From Akkermansiaceae bacterium (GTDB lineage: Bacteria > Verrucomicrobiota > Verrucomicrobiia > Verrucomicrobiales > Akkermansiaceae), in the NCBI GenBank assembly GCA_021733795.1, contig JAIPKB010000044.1, forward strand, positions 1 to 32,234: 32,234 bases of DNA, given 5' to 3'. Below, piece after piece: positions 7,793 through 18,100 of the stretch. The notes under the pieces were generated by a model. It ran no database searches and was not told the origin of the DNA. It saw only the letters and a program-made list of their open reading frames with translations. A program made the position numbers and the translations under genes. Each line of letters starts with the position of its first letter. The stretch's first letter is position 1.

Positions 7793-10700
7793 ATGCATTC
7801 CACGCTCTTCAAAAAACATATCATTACTTTCGTCGCCGCGAATGCGCTGCTGGCCCCGCTGGTCCACGGCGCGGGTCCGGCGTTGCTGGACAACGGAACG
7901 AGTCAAGCGGCGACTACGGTCCGGATCGAGGCGGAGTCGGCGTTCGCCGCTCCTTTCGTCGCGGTCAACAACCAGCCTGAGTCGGCCTCGGCCTCGGGTG
8001 GCAGTTACATCGCTGTTCCCGATGGCGGCGGTGCTCAACCCGGGCAACCGACGTCCGGCAGCGACTACGGGATCGATCTCGCCGCCGGTGGCGACCTCGC
8101 GCTGTGGGCGCGGGTGTGGACACCGGATGCGGGTAGCGATGCGTTTTGGTTCCGCTTCGACAGCGCCGGCGCTTGGCAATCCTGGGTGCCGGGCGTAAAT
8201 GCCGGTTGGAGTTGGCGGCGGGTGGCGATCATGCAATTCGCGGCCGGCCCGCATGTCCTGAACCTGGCCCACCAGGACGACGGGGTGCGGCTGGATGCCC
8301 TGCTGTTCACCAGTGACTTGAATCTGATTCCCGGCAACGGTCTGGCATTCAGCGGCGACAGTGGCGTCAACCGCCACCATGTTGAAATCCCCGCCGCGAT
8401 CCCCGCCACCGACGCGCTGACGATCGAGGCGTGGGTGAACCTCGACGCCAACCCTGCGGGAAACTGGGATCCGATCATCGCCAAAGGCGGCGAGTGGGCG
8501 ATTTCGCGATACAAAACGACCAACAAGATCGCGTTCCGCACCGGTGGCGACGACCTCATCAGTCTGGGCGAACTCCAGCCGGGGAGCTGGTATCACCTCG
8601 CGGCGACCATCGGCGGCGGCACCAAACGGCTTTATATCAATGGCGTGGTAAACCGTAGCAAGTCCGATGTCGGAGCGCTGGCACCGGGCTCGGCGCAGTT
8701 GCGTTTCGGGGCCAATATCAACAACGTCAGCGCGGTCTACCGGGGCCGGTTGGATGAAGTGCGGGTTTGGTCGGTGGCACGCTCTGCCGCGCAGATCGTT
8801 GCCAATCAAAACGGCATTCCCAAGGGTGATGAGACCGGGCTCGAGGGGTTCTGGCGCTTTGAAACCACCGGCTTGACCGCGGTGGACGCGAGTGCCGCCG
8901 GGCGCAACGGCCAGTTGAAGGGGTTTGTGGGCGGTACTCCGCTGCGGATCGACGGCGTGGCGATGAGCGGGCCGTCACAGGCAATCTCGATTGGCGGGCA
9001 GGGTCCTGGTGGCTTGGATGTCGTTGCGGGCAACGAAAGTCAGCCAAACCGTCTCTATCTGGGCAACGGCGGCGCTGATCCTTTCGGGGGGGCGACGGGC
9101 AAGGACCTCACAGCGGATGCGCACAGCACCAGTTCGGTGGCGCTCGGGGACGTCGACGGCGACGGATACGTCGATATGGTGGCGGGTAACATGGGTCAGG
9201 CAAACCGTCTCTATCTGAACAACGGCAGCATCGATCCATTCGCGGGGGTGGTGGGCTCGGACCTCTCGGCGAACCCAAAAGGCACCCGTGCGGTGGCGCT
9301 CGGGGATGTGGATGGTGACGGCGACCTCGACCTGGTTGAGGGAAACTCCGGCCAGCCAAACCGACTCTTCCTGAACAACGGCAGCGCCGATCCTTTCGCG
9401 GGGGTGGCGGGAACGGACATCCCGGGGGGCGGGTATAACACCCATTCGGTGGCGCTCGGGGATGTGGATGGCGACGGGGATCTCGACCTGGTTGAGGGGA
9501 ACTCCGGCCAAGCAAACCGTCTCTATCTGAACAACGGCAGCGCCGATCCTTTCGCGGGGGTGGTGGGCTCGAACCTCTTGGGGACTCCGGACAGTACCGA
9601 ATCGGTGGCGCTCGGGGACGTGGATGGCGACGGCGACCTCGACCTGGTCGGGGGGATCGTTTCTTTTTCGCGAAACCGCCTCTATCTGAATAACGGCACC
9701 GCCGATCCTTTCGCGGGGGTGGTGGGCGTAGACCTCTCGGCGGACCAGAACAGAACCCATTCGGTGGCGCTCGGGGACGTCGACGGCGATGGGGACCTCG
9801 ATATGGTCGCGGGGAACCAAAATCAGCGAAACCGCCTCTATCTGAACAATGGCAGCGCCGATCCTTTTCTGGGGGTGGCCGGCAAGGACGTCTCGGCGGA
9901 CGACGATTTCACCCAATCGGTGGCGCTCGGGGACGTCGACGGCGACGGGGACCTCGATATGGTTGCGGGGAACTACGGTCCGCCAAACCGTCTCTATCTG
10001 AACAACGGCAGCGCCGATCCTTTTGCCGGGGTGGCGGGCACGGACGTCTCGGGAGACGCGAACAACACCAATGCGGTGGCGCTCGGAGACATTGCCCCGC
10101 TGCAAAACCCGAACTTCCTCAGCGGCGATCCCGCCGTGGAAAACCGCTTCGACTTTACCGAATCCTTGACCGTCGAGACCTGGCTGCGCTTCGATGTCGC
10201 CCTGACCGAACGGGTTCCTCTCGTCGCGAAGGGCACCGCTTCCTCCTGGGGACTCTATTTGACTCCGGTTGGGAGAATCGCCTTTGAAACGCCCGGTTCC
10301 GGACCGGTGGATGTTTTGCAAAGCGACACGGTCCTCGCTCCGGGCGAATGGCACCATGTCGCGGTCACCTTGGAGCCGGTCGATGGCAGCTTGCTGCGCA
10401 AGGTGATCTACCTCGACGGCGGAATCGATGCCTCCAAAGACGATGTTCCACGTTCCCTCGCCACCAACAACGAGCCGTTGATCTGCGGCGGCAACGGGAG
10501 TTCGGGGCTGCTCGGGGCACTCGATGAAATCCGCATTTGGGACCGGACGCTGGCACCGGAAACCATCGCCGCGCAGTTTGCGCGCAATCTCAATGGCCTC
10601 GAACCCGGCTTGGCTTTGCTGTGGCGGATGGACGTTGCCGAGCCGATGGCCCGCAACAGTGCGCTCAACGGACCGACCTCCGGCGGCCTTGACGGCATCC

Positions 10701-12100
10701 TGGAAGGCAGACTCACGGAGAATGACTACATCCCCGGCGTCGCTCTTGGTCCCGCCTTGACACCCCAATTCAGCCTCTTCTTCGACGGCACGGAGTCTGT
10801 GCAGATTCCACACAGCGCCTCGCTCAACTTCAGCCCGGCATTGACCCTGGAGGTCTGGGTGCGGCCGACCGAGCAGCGCCCCTCAACCATCGTGGTGAAA
10901 GGCAGTTCGGGTTACGGGCTTGGTTTGGATGGGAATCTGCGGCCGGTGTTTTTCGAAGGTGCGGATCTGGCGCACAGTGTGTCGGCCAGCGCCACGATCC
11001 CGCTCGGCGAGTGGACGCACCTCGCGGTGGTGGCGGAGCAGGCTCCCGGCGGCGGGCCGAACGGGCGCACCACGTTTTTCATCAATGGCCAGGAGGCCGG
11101 CGCCCATTCCCAGGGGGTGATCGTCAACAATACCCAGCCGCTTTACCTCGGCAGGGGGGGCACGGTTTTTCCGGAGTATTTCATCGGTGAAATCGACGAA
11201 CTGCGACTCTGGGGAGCAGGTGTCAGTCCGGCGCAGATCGCGATTCTGGCGCAGCTGCCGCTGCCGGATAGTGGGGCCGGCTTCCCGGGGCTGACCGCCT
11301 ATTGGGGATTCGACGAAGGCACCGGTGCGATCAGTACCGACCGCACGCCGGCCGGCCGGGTCGGAGCCTTGGTCAACATGGATGAGTCGAACTGGCGCTT
11401 CGGCCATGACTTCGGAGTGCCGGGACCTCCGGCCGGGTTGAACTTGCAGGTCAACCCCACTACCAAAGGCCTCTGGATCGGCCAGGTCGCCCTGATCCGC
11501 GTCAACGAAGCGGTCGCCATTGATCCGGAAAACCTGGCGAATACGGGCGATGCCGCCTCCATCCGGATCCTCCTTCACGTCGATGACAACGGACGGGTGC
11601 GCTTGCTCAAGGACGTGGTGGTGATGAAACGCCGCAACGACGCGAACGACCCGGACTCGGCGACCTCGGTGGTGCTGGTCACCGATCCTTCCCTGATCCC
11701 CAATTTCGAGGGTCTGGTGAGGCGCGACGGCAAGGTGGTCGGGCTGCGCTACGGCAGTGCCGCCTATGACTTTTCCGGGCTGGAGCTCCAACTCCTCGGC
11801 GGGATCGGCCCGGCGCTCGGGTGCGCCGGCACCATCCATCTCGCCGCCAATGCCGCCACCAACCCCTACCGCCACAAGTTCCACCCGCAACACCAGCTCG
11901 GCTACGCCATCAACCGCTCGATTTCCATCAGTTTCGACGGCGACCCGGGCGATCCGCTGACCGCCGCGCCGGGGTTCGGCGTCGACCGCATCACCGGCAC
12001 CTACCGCGAAACCGTCACCGGCCTGCACAAGCTGCCGATCCGGGTGCAGGGCGGCATTGAGCTGACCCGAATCAGCGAGGTGGGGACCCTGAACAACTAA
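7793..12100 (+). CDS. Large secreted CBM6/35-like, LamG, FG-GAP repeat protein
   Basis: A 1435-residue exported protein. Residues 1-26 form a signal peptide. Residues about 40-178 look like a CBM6/35 or malectin-type carbohydrate-binding domain (VRIEAESA, GSYIAVPDGGG, GDLALWARVWTP, VRLDALLFTSD). A first LamG jellyroll spans about 181-375 (ALTIEAWVNLD, YRGRLDEVRVWS). Seven 52-residue FG-GAP units with calcium loops DVDGDGDLD span 397-761. A second LamG (about 775-960) and a third (about 992-1185) follow. Residues 1217-1435 form a C-terminal beta domain (GLWIGQVALIRVNEA, RILLHVDDNGRVRLLKDV) that I associate with verrucomicrobial giants. The domains suggest binding of polysaccharide or glycoprotein outside the cell; no enzyme motif is visible. 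It lies 15 nt after the upstream gene and 7 nt before the giant gene. The last FG-GAP unit breaks off abruptly at VALGDI. Confidence 0.9.
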   Translation: MHSTLFKKHIITFVAANALLAPLVHGAGPALLDNGTSQAATTVRIEAESAFAAPFVAVNNQPESASASGGSYIAVPDGGGAQPGQPTSGSDYGIDLAAGGDLALWARVWTPDAGSDAFWFRFDSAGAWQSWVPGVNAGWSWRRVAIMQFAAGPHVLNLAHQDDGVRLDALLFTSDLNLIPGNGLAFSGDSGVNRHHVEIPAAIPATDALTIEAWVNLDANPAGNWDPIIAKGGEWAISRYKTTNKIAFRTGGDDLISLGELQPGSWYHLAATIGGGTKRLYINGVVNRSKSDVGALAPGSAQLRFGANINNVSAVYRGRLDEVRVWSVARSAAQIVANQNGIPKGDETGLEGFWRFETTGLTAVDASAAGRNGQLKGFVGGTPLRIDGVAMSGPSQAISIGGQGPGGLDVVAGNESQPNRLYLGNGGADPFGGATGKDLTADAHSTSSVALGDVDGDGYVDMVAGNMGQANRLYLNNGSIDPFAGVVGSDLSANPKGTRAVALGDVDGDGDLDLVEGNSGQPNRLFLNNGSADPFAGVAGTDIPGGGYNTHSVALGDVDGDGDLDLVEGNSGQANRLYLNNGSADPFAGVVGSNLLGTPDSTESVALGDVDGDGDLDLVGGIVSFSRNRLYLNNGTADPFAGVVGVDLSADQNRTHSVALGDVDGDGDLDMVAGNQNQRNRLYLNNGSADPFLGVAGKDVSADDDFTQSVALGDVDGDGDLDMVAGNYGPPNRLYLNNGSADPFAGVAGTDVSGDANNTNAVALGDIAPLQNPNFLSGDPAVENRFDFTESLTVETWLRFDVALTERVPLVAKGTASSWGLYLTPVGRIAFETPGSGPVDVLQSDTVLAPGEWHHVAVTLEPVDGSLLRKVIYLDGGIDASKDDVPRSLATNNEPLICGGNGSSGLLGALDEIRIWDRTLAPETIAAQFARNLNGLEPGLALLWRMDVAEPMARNSALNGPTSGGLDGILEGRLTENDYIPGVALGPALTPQFSLFFDGTESVQIPHSASLNFSPALTLEVWVRPTEQRPSTIVVKGSSGYGLGLDGNLRPVFFEGADLAHSVSASATIPLGEWTHLAVVAEQAPGGGPNGRTTFFINGQEAGAHSQGVIVNNTQPLYLGRGGTVFPEYFIGEIDELRLWGAGVSPAQIAILAQLPLPDSGAGFPGLTAYWGFDEGTGAISTDRTPAGRVGALVNMDESNWRFGHDFGVPGPPAGLNLQVNPTTKGLWIGQVALIRVNEAVAIDPENLANTGDAASIRILLHVDDNGRVRLLKDVVVMKRRNDANDPDSATSVVLVTDPSLIPNFEGLVRRDGKVVGLRYGSAAYDFSGLELQLLGGIGPALGCAGTIHLAANAATNPYRHKFHPQHQLGYAINRSISISFDGDPGDPLTAAPGFGVDRITGTYRETVTGLHKLPIRVQGGIELTRISEVGTLNN
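8981..10075 (+). repeat. Seven-unit FG-GAP/VCBS tandem array, 156-bp period
   Basis: Units begin at 8981, 9137, 9293, 9449, 9605, 9764 and 9920, with an eighth truncated start at 10076. Spacing is exactly 156 bp except one 159-bp unit. Each encodes VALGDVDGDGDLD..., a variable turn, NRLYLNNGSADPFAGV, and a variable tail. The first unit lacks the Asp-rich calcium loop. The units are highly alike at DNA level, including third codon positions, which points to recent duplication or gene conversion. In protein terms they would fold as blades of a beta-propeller. Confidence 0.93.
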
Positions 12101-12107
12101 TCCGACC

Positions 12108-15100
12108 ATGAGCCTTTCACTTTTCCCAGTTCCCATGAACCCGATCCATACTTCCCCCCACCGTCCGCGTTTTTCGCGACGATCCCTCACCTGCCTGCTC
12201 ACGCTGGTGTTGAGTTCCGGGCTGTTTGCCGCGCAGACCTATCTCGAGGAGGTCGGACAGGGGACCGGGGAAGTCGTCGGCATGGCGACCAGCGCCTCCT
12301 CAGGCTACACCTACATTCTCAACAACTCGGAGTTTACCAGCGGTCCCGGGATCATCAGCATCATCGACAGTGGAGGAAATGTGCTGAAAGACGCGCTTGG
12401 CAACCCAGTGAGAGTCACGCTTTCAGGAACTTTCAAAGCCACCCACATCGCCGCCGGGCGGTCGACGGAGGGCAACGACGCGATCTTCGTGGTCGCCACG
12501 AGCACGGGCTTTGGTGTCCCCCTTGATATCTGGAAATATGTGCGCAACGGAGCCATCATTGCCCTTGACGACTATCAGGATTTCACCGCGACCGGGGGCA
12601 ACGCCGTCATTACCGACATCGCCGCCAGCAATCCCCCTTCAGGTGACGCGGATCTCTTCATCAGTGGTTACTACAACGCCGGGACCATCGACAACAAAAA
12701 TGCCAACACCTTCGTGGGCAATGTCGGGTCGTTCGTCGCCCAGATCGATGGCAAAGGTTTCGCAAAAACCTGGGAGCGGTCATGGGGAGTCCAGGCATCC
12801 AGCCTCGAATTGGTCGTCGCCAACACCCTGGTTGACCCGGCGTCGCGGACCGCGGCGAATCCCGCCGGTGTCGAGCGTCCGTGGAAGCAGTTCGCCCCCA
12901 ACGTCGAGCCGCAAGCCAGCCATCCGACCGAGAAGTGGCCGCACCATGATTTCAACCCGATCGGGCCTCCCAGAAAAGACTATCTCGTGGAGGACCTGAG
13001 CTCGAGCTTCACGGGCGACCTCTACGGGCGGGTGATTGGCATCAAGAGTTGGAATACCGGCGACGGCAGCATCGTGTTGAAGCCAGGCAACACGTTGACC
13101 TTTTATGGTGTGTTTGCATGGGATCTTTACGAGTCCGGCAATGGAGTGGCATGGACCCAGGAAACCGCAGGGTTTCTTGATCCAAGCACCGGTGGGTCCA
13201 GGCCGCTGCGTGATGGCACGGGTTTGGGAAGAATGATCAACGATGCCGACGGGATCAGCGGACCCAATGCCGTCTGGGGTGGGTGGCTGGATTATTCTCC
13301 GACTGCCACCGCACTGATGCCATCCTGGCAACTGAGCCAGTCGCTACCCAATCCGAAGCTGGCCGTTGATGAATCGGGGAATGTCTTCGTGTCGTCAGTC
13401 TCACCCACAGCCTCATTCGCCGCCGGGAGCGAGATCACGGTCACCGTCGATTCGGACTATGATCCGAGTTTTGGCTATTTTCCGCGAGCGACGGGCACCG
13501 GTCCATTCACCTTCAAGATCAACACCTCCACTTATGCCAACGACCTGAAATACCGGGTCAGCCTGCCAACGCTGGGCCTGGGCCTGAGTGCCCACGGAGA
13601 CTTGCCGCTCAATGGCGCATACCCGTATGTGTTGAAGTTCAGCTCATCGGGTGCGACGGAGAACCGGATTTATACCGGGCCCGAAGTCGCCACCACGATC
13701 GCGAGAATGGGAGCCAGCGGTGGCAGCTTGTTTACCCTGGAACAACTATCAACCCGCTGCTCGATCCGGAAAATCCAAACCGCGACGCTCGCACCCGCCT
13801 CGGGTGGCGGTGCCTCGTTCAAGTTGAAAACCAGCGGTGCGCTCACTCCGGTGTCGCTTTCCGTGGCTTCGGCGGACCGTGGGGTGTTTGTCAGCGGCCA
13901 GTTTTCAGGCAGCGAGCTTGAATTCACCGGCACCTCAGGCGTTCCGACGACCCTTTCAAATCTCGGAACCACCACCTATTTCCTCGGCAAACTCGACCCG
14001 TCGCTGGCGTGGAGCCAGGTGAAACGAGCGCCCAACGCGCCAGGGCCAAGCAACGTCAATAATGCCTACCTGAACTGGAACCCGGTCAGCGCCAAGCTCA
14101 ACTATTCCGGGGCGATCGCCAACGGCGCCTTCACCATCGGCGATCCCGGAACCGAAAACTCGCTGGGACCGTTCGGTAACACCGCCTGGGGGAAATTCTA
14201 CACCGAACTCAACAGCAATCTCGAATACGCAGAGAACATCTATCTAACAGTCGAATCCGTCTATGGTGCTCCCAGTGACATCAAGCCGCACTACGGCAAG
14301 CAGCGCGCCGAGGAGAACCGCGCGGTGACGGTCTCCGTGCCGTTGCATGTGTATGAGGACGCCAGTGGGAATCCGCTGGTCAATCCCACCGACGCCCAGA
14401 TCGAAAGTCTTGCGGTGACCCGGCACACCGTGACCGGCTACACGATCTCGGCTCCGGACGATCCGAATGTGGAAGCGATCACCGGCACCGGCAGGGAAGT
14501 GAGCTTCACCCTGAAACGCGATACCGAGGTGGCGTTCCATTGGACGACCGAATACGCGATCACGGTGGCCTCCGATCTAACCGGGACCGGGCGGGCGCTG
14601 GCCCGCTGGCAGTTGGATGACCCGGCGGGAACCGACGTTGCGGAAGACTCGGCCGGCAACGATTACCCGGCACTGGTTCAAGGAAACGTGACCTTTGGCG
14701 CGGCCGGCGCGGCGGCACATACCAAGACGGCGGCCCAGTTCGACGGCATCGCCTCACACCTGCGGGTCCCCTTCAACCCGGACCTGAGTCCGGCGAGTTT
14801 TTCGGTGGCGATGTGGGTGAAGCCGGGCCGCACCAATGATCTGCAATATTTGTATAACAACCGGACCGATCCCGCCGGAAATGGTGGCGGGGCCTCGATC
14901 TTCATCTACAATGGCACCTGGAGTTTGAATTCTTACGCAACATCAAATTCTAACAGCATCAATATATCCGGGGCGACGGTCGGCGCATGGACGCATCTGG
15001 TGGGAACCTTTGACGCGAAGACTTCGACACTGTCGCTTTGGATCGATGGGGTCCTGGCGGAATCAGGAGTCGTGGAAAACGCCAGGAATACCGCCGGGGA

Positions 15101-18100
15101 TTTGTTTGTCGGGGCCAAGAATCCGACCGATGCGCCGTTCGACGGCAGCATCGATGACGTCCTGCTCTTCAACCGGGCGTTGATTGCGAGCGAGGTGGCC
15201 AGGGTGATGAAGCGTGGAGAATCAACGACCGGCCTGTCGTCGGGGGCCTCTGGAAATCCGAGTCCGGAGACGAAAAAGCACTGGGTGGAGGAGAACGGGC
15301 TGTTCACCGCATTCATCGATGGCACGGTGACGGACCCGGACGACTATGGCACCCGCTACGTGGTCACCGGCTACCGGGTGAGCGGGTCCGCCAGCGATGC
15401 TGGATTTGTTCCTTTCAGTTCCATCGAGACCCGCCAGCAGGTGCCGCAGTTCGTCGTGGACGGGGCGGGCACGATCACCTACGAGTGGGGCGTGCAGCAC
15501 CGTGTGCAAGTGGGCACTTCAAGCACCGCGTCGCAGGGACTGCCGGAAATCCGGGTGGTCTCCAGTCCGAACCCCGCGATGCCTCAGGCCGATCGTGCCG
15601 GGTCGGGGACGTTTTGGTTCGATCTTGGCACCGGGCTCCGGGTCGGTGGCCTGCCGGACGTCCCCCATTCGCTGAGTCTACGCGATGTGCTCAGCGCGAC
15701 CGGTGCGCTGGAAGGAATAGGCCCGAACTTCCAGAACGATGGCAATTTCAAATACCACCCGATCGCCGCGCTGACCGAAGGGGCGACGGTGGTGTGGGAC
15801 TACGGCGCGACGATCTACCGGCAGGCGGTATCGATCGGCAAGCCAGCGGCATTGACGGTGGCCAATCCGTTCGGCTTCGATGCCATCGACGTGCTCACGC
15901 CCGGGATCATCAGCCAGATCAACACCGCGCTGCCACCGGTGGTGACCGCGCTGCTCGACCGTCCATCACCGCCCGCCGGCAGCACCGCCGCCGACATGCA
16001 GGTGTGGGACAAGGTCACCCGCCAATCCTACCCGGTGCGACCGGGTCGCTTCCTGCTAGAGTGGCAGAAGAATGACAGCAGTGGTGGAGTGATTGTGACC
16101 GAGATCACCGCCGGCTTCCCGGGGGATGCGATCGCGCACCGGGCCTTTGAAAAGCGTGCGGCGCTGCCGGTGTTTCCGGGTGCGCGCCGTGACTACCGCT
16201 ACCTGTTCCACGAGGCGATGCCGCCGGTGGACCTTGATCCGGACAAGACAGACGGCACGGCGTTGCTCAATCTGGCGTATTCCTCGTCGGCCACGCCGGC
16301 GCGGGCGGACGGTGGATCGTTTTCCTTCAGCCTCCCGGCCGGCGCGGATGCCGGATCGGCGGTAGGTCGCCACGTCCTGGTCTTCAGCAAGGCCCCGAGC
16401 GGCGCGACCGCGGTGGGAGACACCACCCGTGAAACCCTCGCCGTGAAGGTGCTGGAGAGCCGCTTGTGGAATGGGACGAGTGGCTGGAAACCGCCCACTT
16501 TCGTGGCCTCCACCAACGACGGTGCCAGGATCTACCTCCCAGCGGATGGCAGTCACATTTCCCAGGGAATTGTGAAGAGCAACTTGAATGGAGCAAGCAG
16601 CGAGCATGTCGCGATCGGGGATTTGGACGGCGATGGAGACAGCGACGTGGTGGTCGATAGCGGGGTCTTCCTCAATAATGGTACCGACGCCCCCTTCGAA
16701 GGTGTCACCGCGAGCGGTTTTGTCATACCGCAGTATGAGAACACTTCCGTTGACGTGACCATCTATTCCATCGTCCTGGGTGACGTCGATGGGGACGGGG
16801 ATGCTGATATGATCGTGGTGACCGCAAACTTCCCGGATCAGCTCTATCGAAACAATGGCAGTGTGACACCCTTTGAGGGCGTGACGCCGAGTGACCTGCC
16901 GGGATATTTGGGCAATACATTTTCGGGAGTCTTGGCCGATGTCGACGGCGATGGCGATCTCGACTATGTCGCGGGCACAGAGGTAGGTTGTGACTTGCTG
17001 GTTAACGATGGCAATGGGAATTTTGCCGCCGCCGTGTCGGTTTCTGGGTCGCAATGGACGTCTTCGGTGGCCGTCGGAGACCTTGACCGGGACGGTGATC
17101 TCGATATCGTGTGCGGCAACGCATACACCGGGCCCAGCAACTACTTCCTCAACAACGGCACCGCCACCCCATTCGCCGGGGTCAGCCCGGGCGATTTCCC
17201 CACCGAGGACATCGAGTCGGCAGTGGCACTGGCCGACGTGGATGGCAACGGGACGCTCGACTTCGTCACTGAGGACTTCCTCTATCCCAACAACGGCACG
17301 GCGGAGCCGTTCCTCGGAGTCACGAAGCTGGCGCTGCCAGGGGGCGATATCGGCGGCTTTTTTGGCGATGCGGGATTCACTCTTGGCGACATGGATGGCG
17401 ACGGTGATCCCGATCTCCTGCGCGGGGGCAACCTCTATCTAAACAACGGCTCCGCAACCGTGTTCTCCAGCGTTGCCGCGCTTGAGTATGAACCACCATT
17501 TCAGGTCTCCTCGGTCGTGCTCCTCCCGGCGATTCCTGTTGCTGAAACCTTGATCGCTCCGAAGACCATCGGCCGCAAAGTTGCCAGCACTGCCGACACC
17601 GCCGCACTCGGCACCGGTTTCGTGGTCACCGGTGAAACCTCGCGGTTCAACCCGCAGATCTATGACCGCAGCCTGATCGCCGCGGCCGGCCCGATCATCC
17701 CGGTGAACAAACATTTCACCGGCAACGCCGAGGATGACCTCACCGTCGTCTGGTACGAGCGGGCGGATGGCATCCTCTGGCCCTACCAAGCGGAACATTA
17801 CCCGAACGTCGAGTGGCCGACGGTGAGCAACGTGACCACCGCACCGGGTGGCGGCGGGGCACCGCTGGACCGCATCGTCATCGCCAGCCGCCTCGGTTCC
17901 GAAGGGATGAACGACTTGCTATATAATCAGGCCAGCTTCGATCCGCAGCGCTACTCGGACGTCACCATCTACCACCAGCCGGATCCGGCGAAGCCAGGCT
18001 ACAACCCGAATGAAGAGCACGCGCTGATCGCGCCGTCGCTGAAGTTCCTCGATACCGCGAATCCGCCGCCGACCGCATTCGCCTTGCGGGCGGGCGACTT

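Noticed and set aside
8981..10075. CRISPR-like regular repeats
   Set aside because: The 156-bp units are coding, in frame, and translate to FG-GAP blades; there are no short repeat/spacer units. The 12-bp array at 1-120 was rejected as CRISPR for the same reason.
8975..10813. 612-codon open frame on the minus strand
   Set aside because: It lies antisense to the FG-GAP array and LamG; it is the mirror of a GC-rich repetitive gene, rich in Arg/His/Val, with no signal or known domain.
10883..12202. 439-codon open frame on the minus strand
   Set aside because: Antisense to the LamG/C-terminal domain of the 1435-aa protein and runs into the giant gene; no domain is visible.
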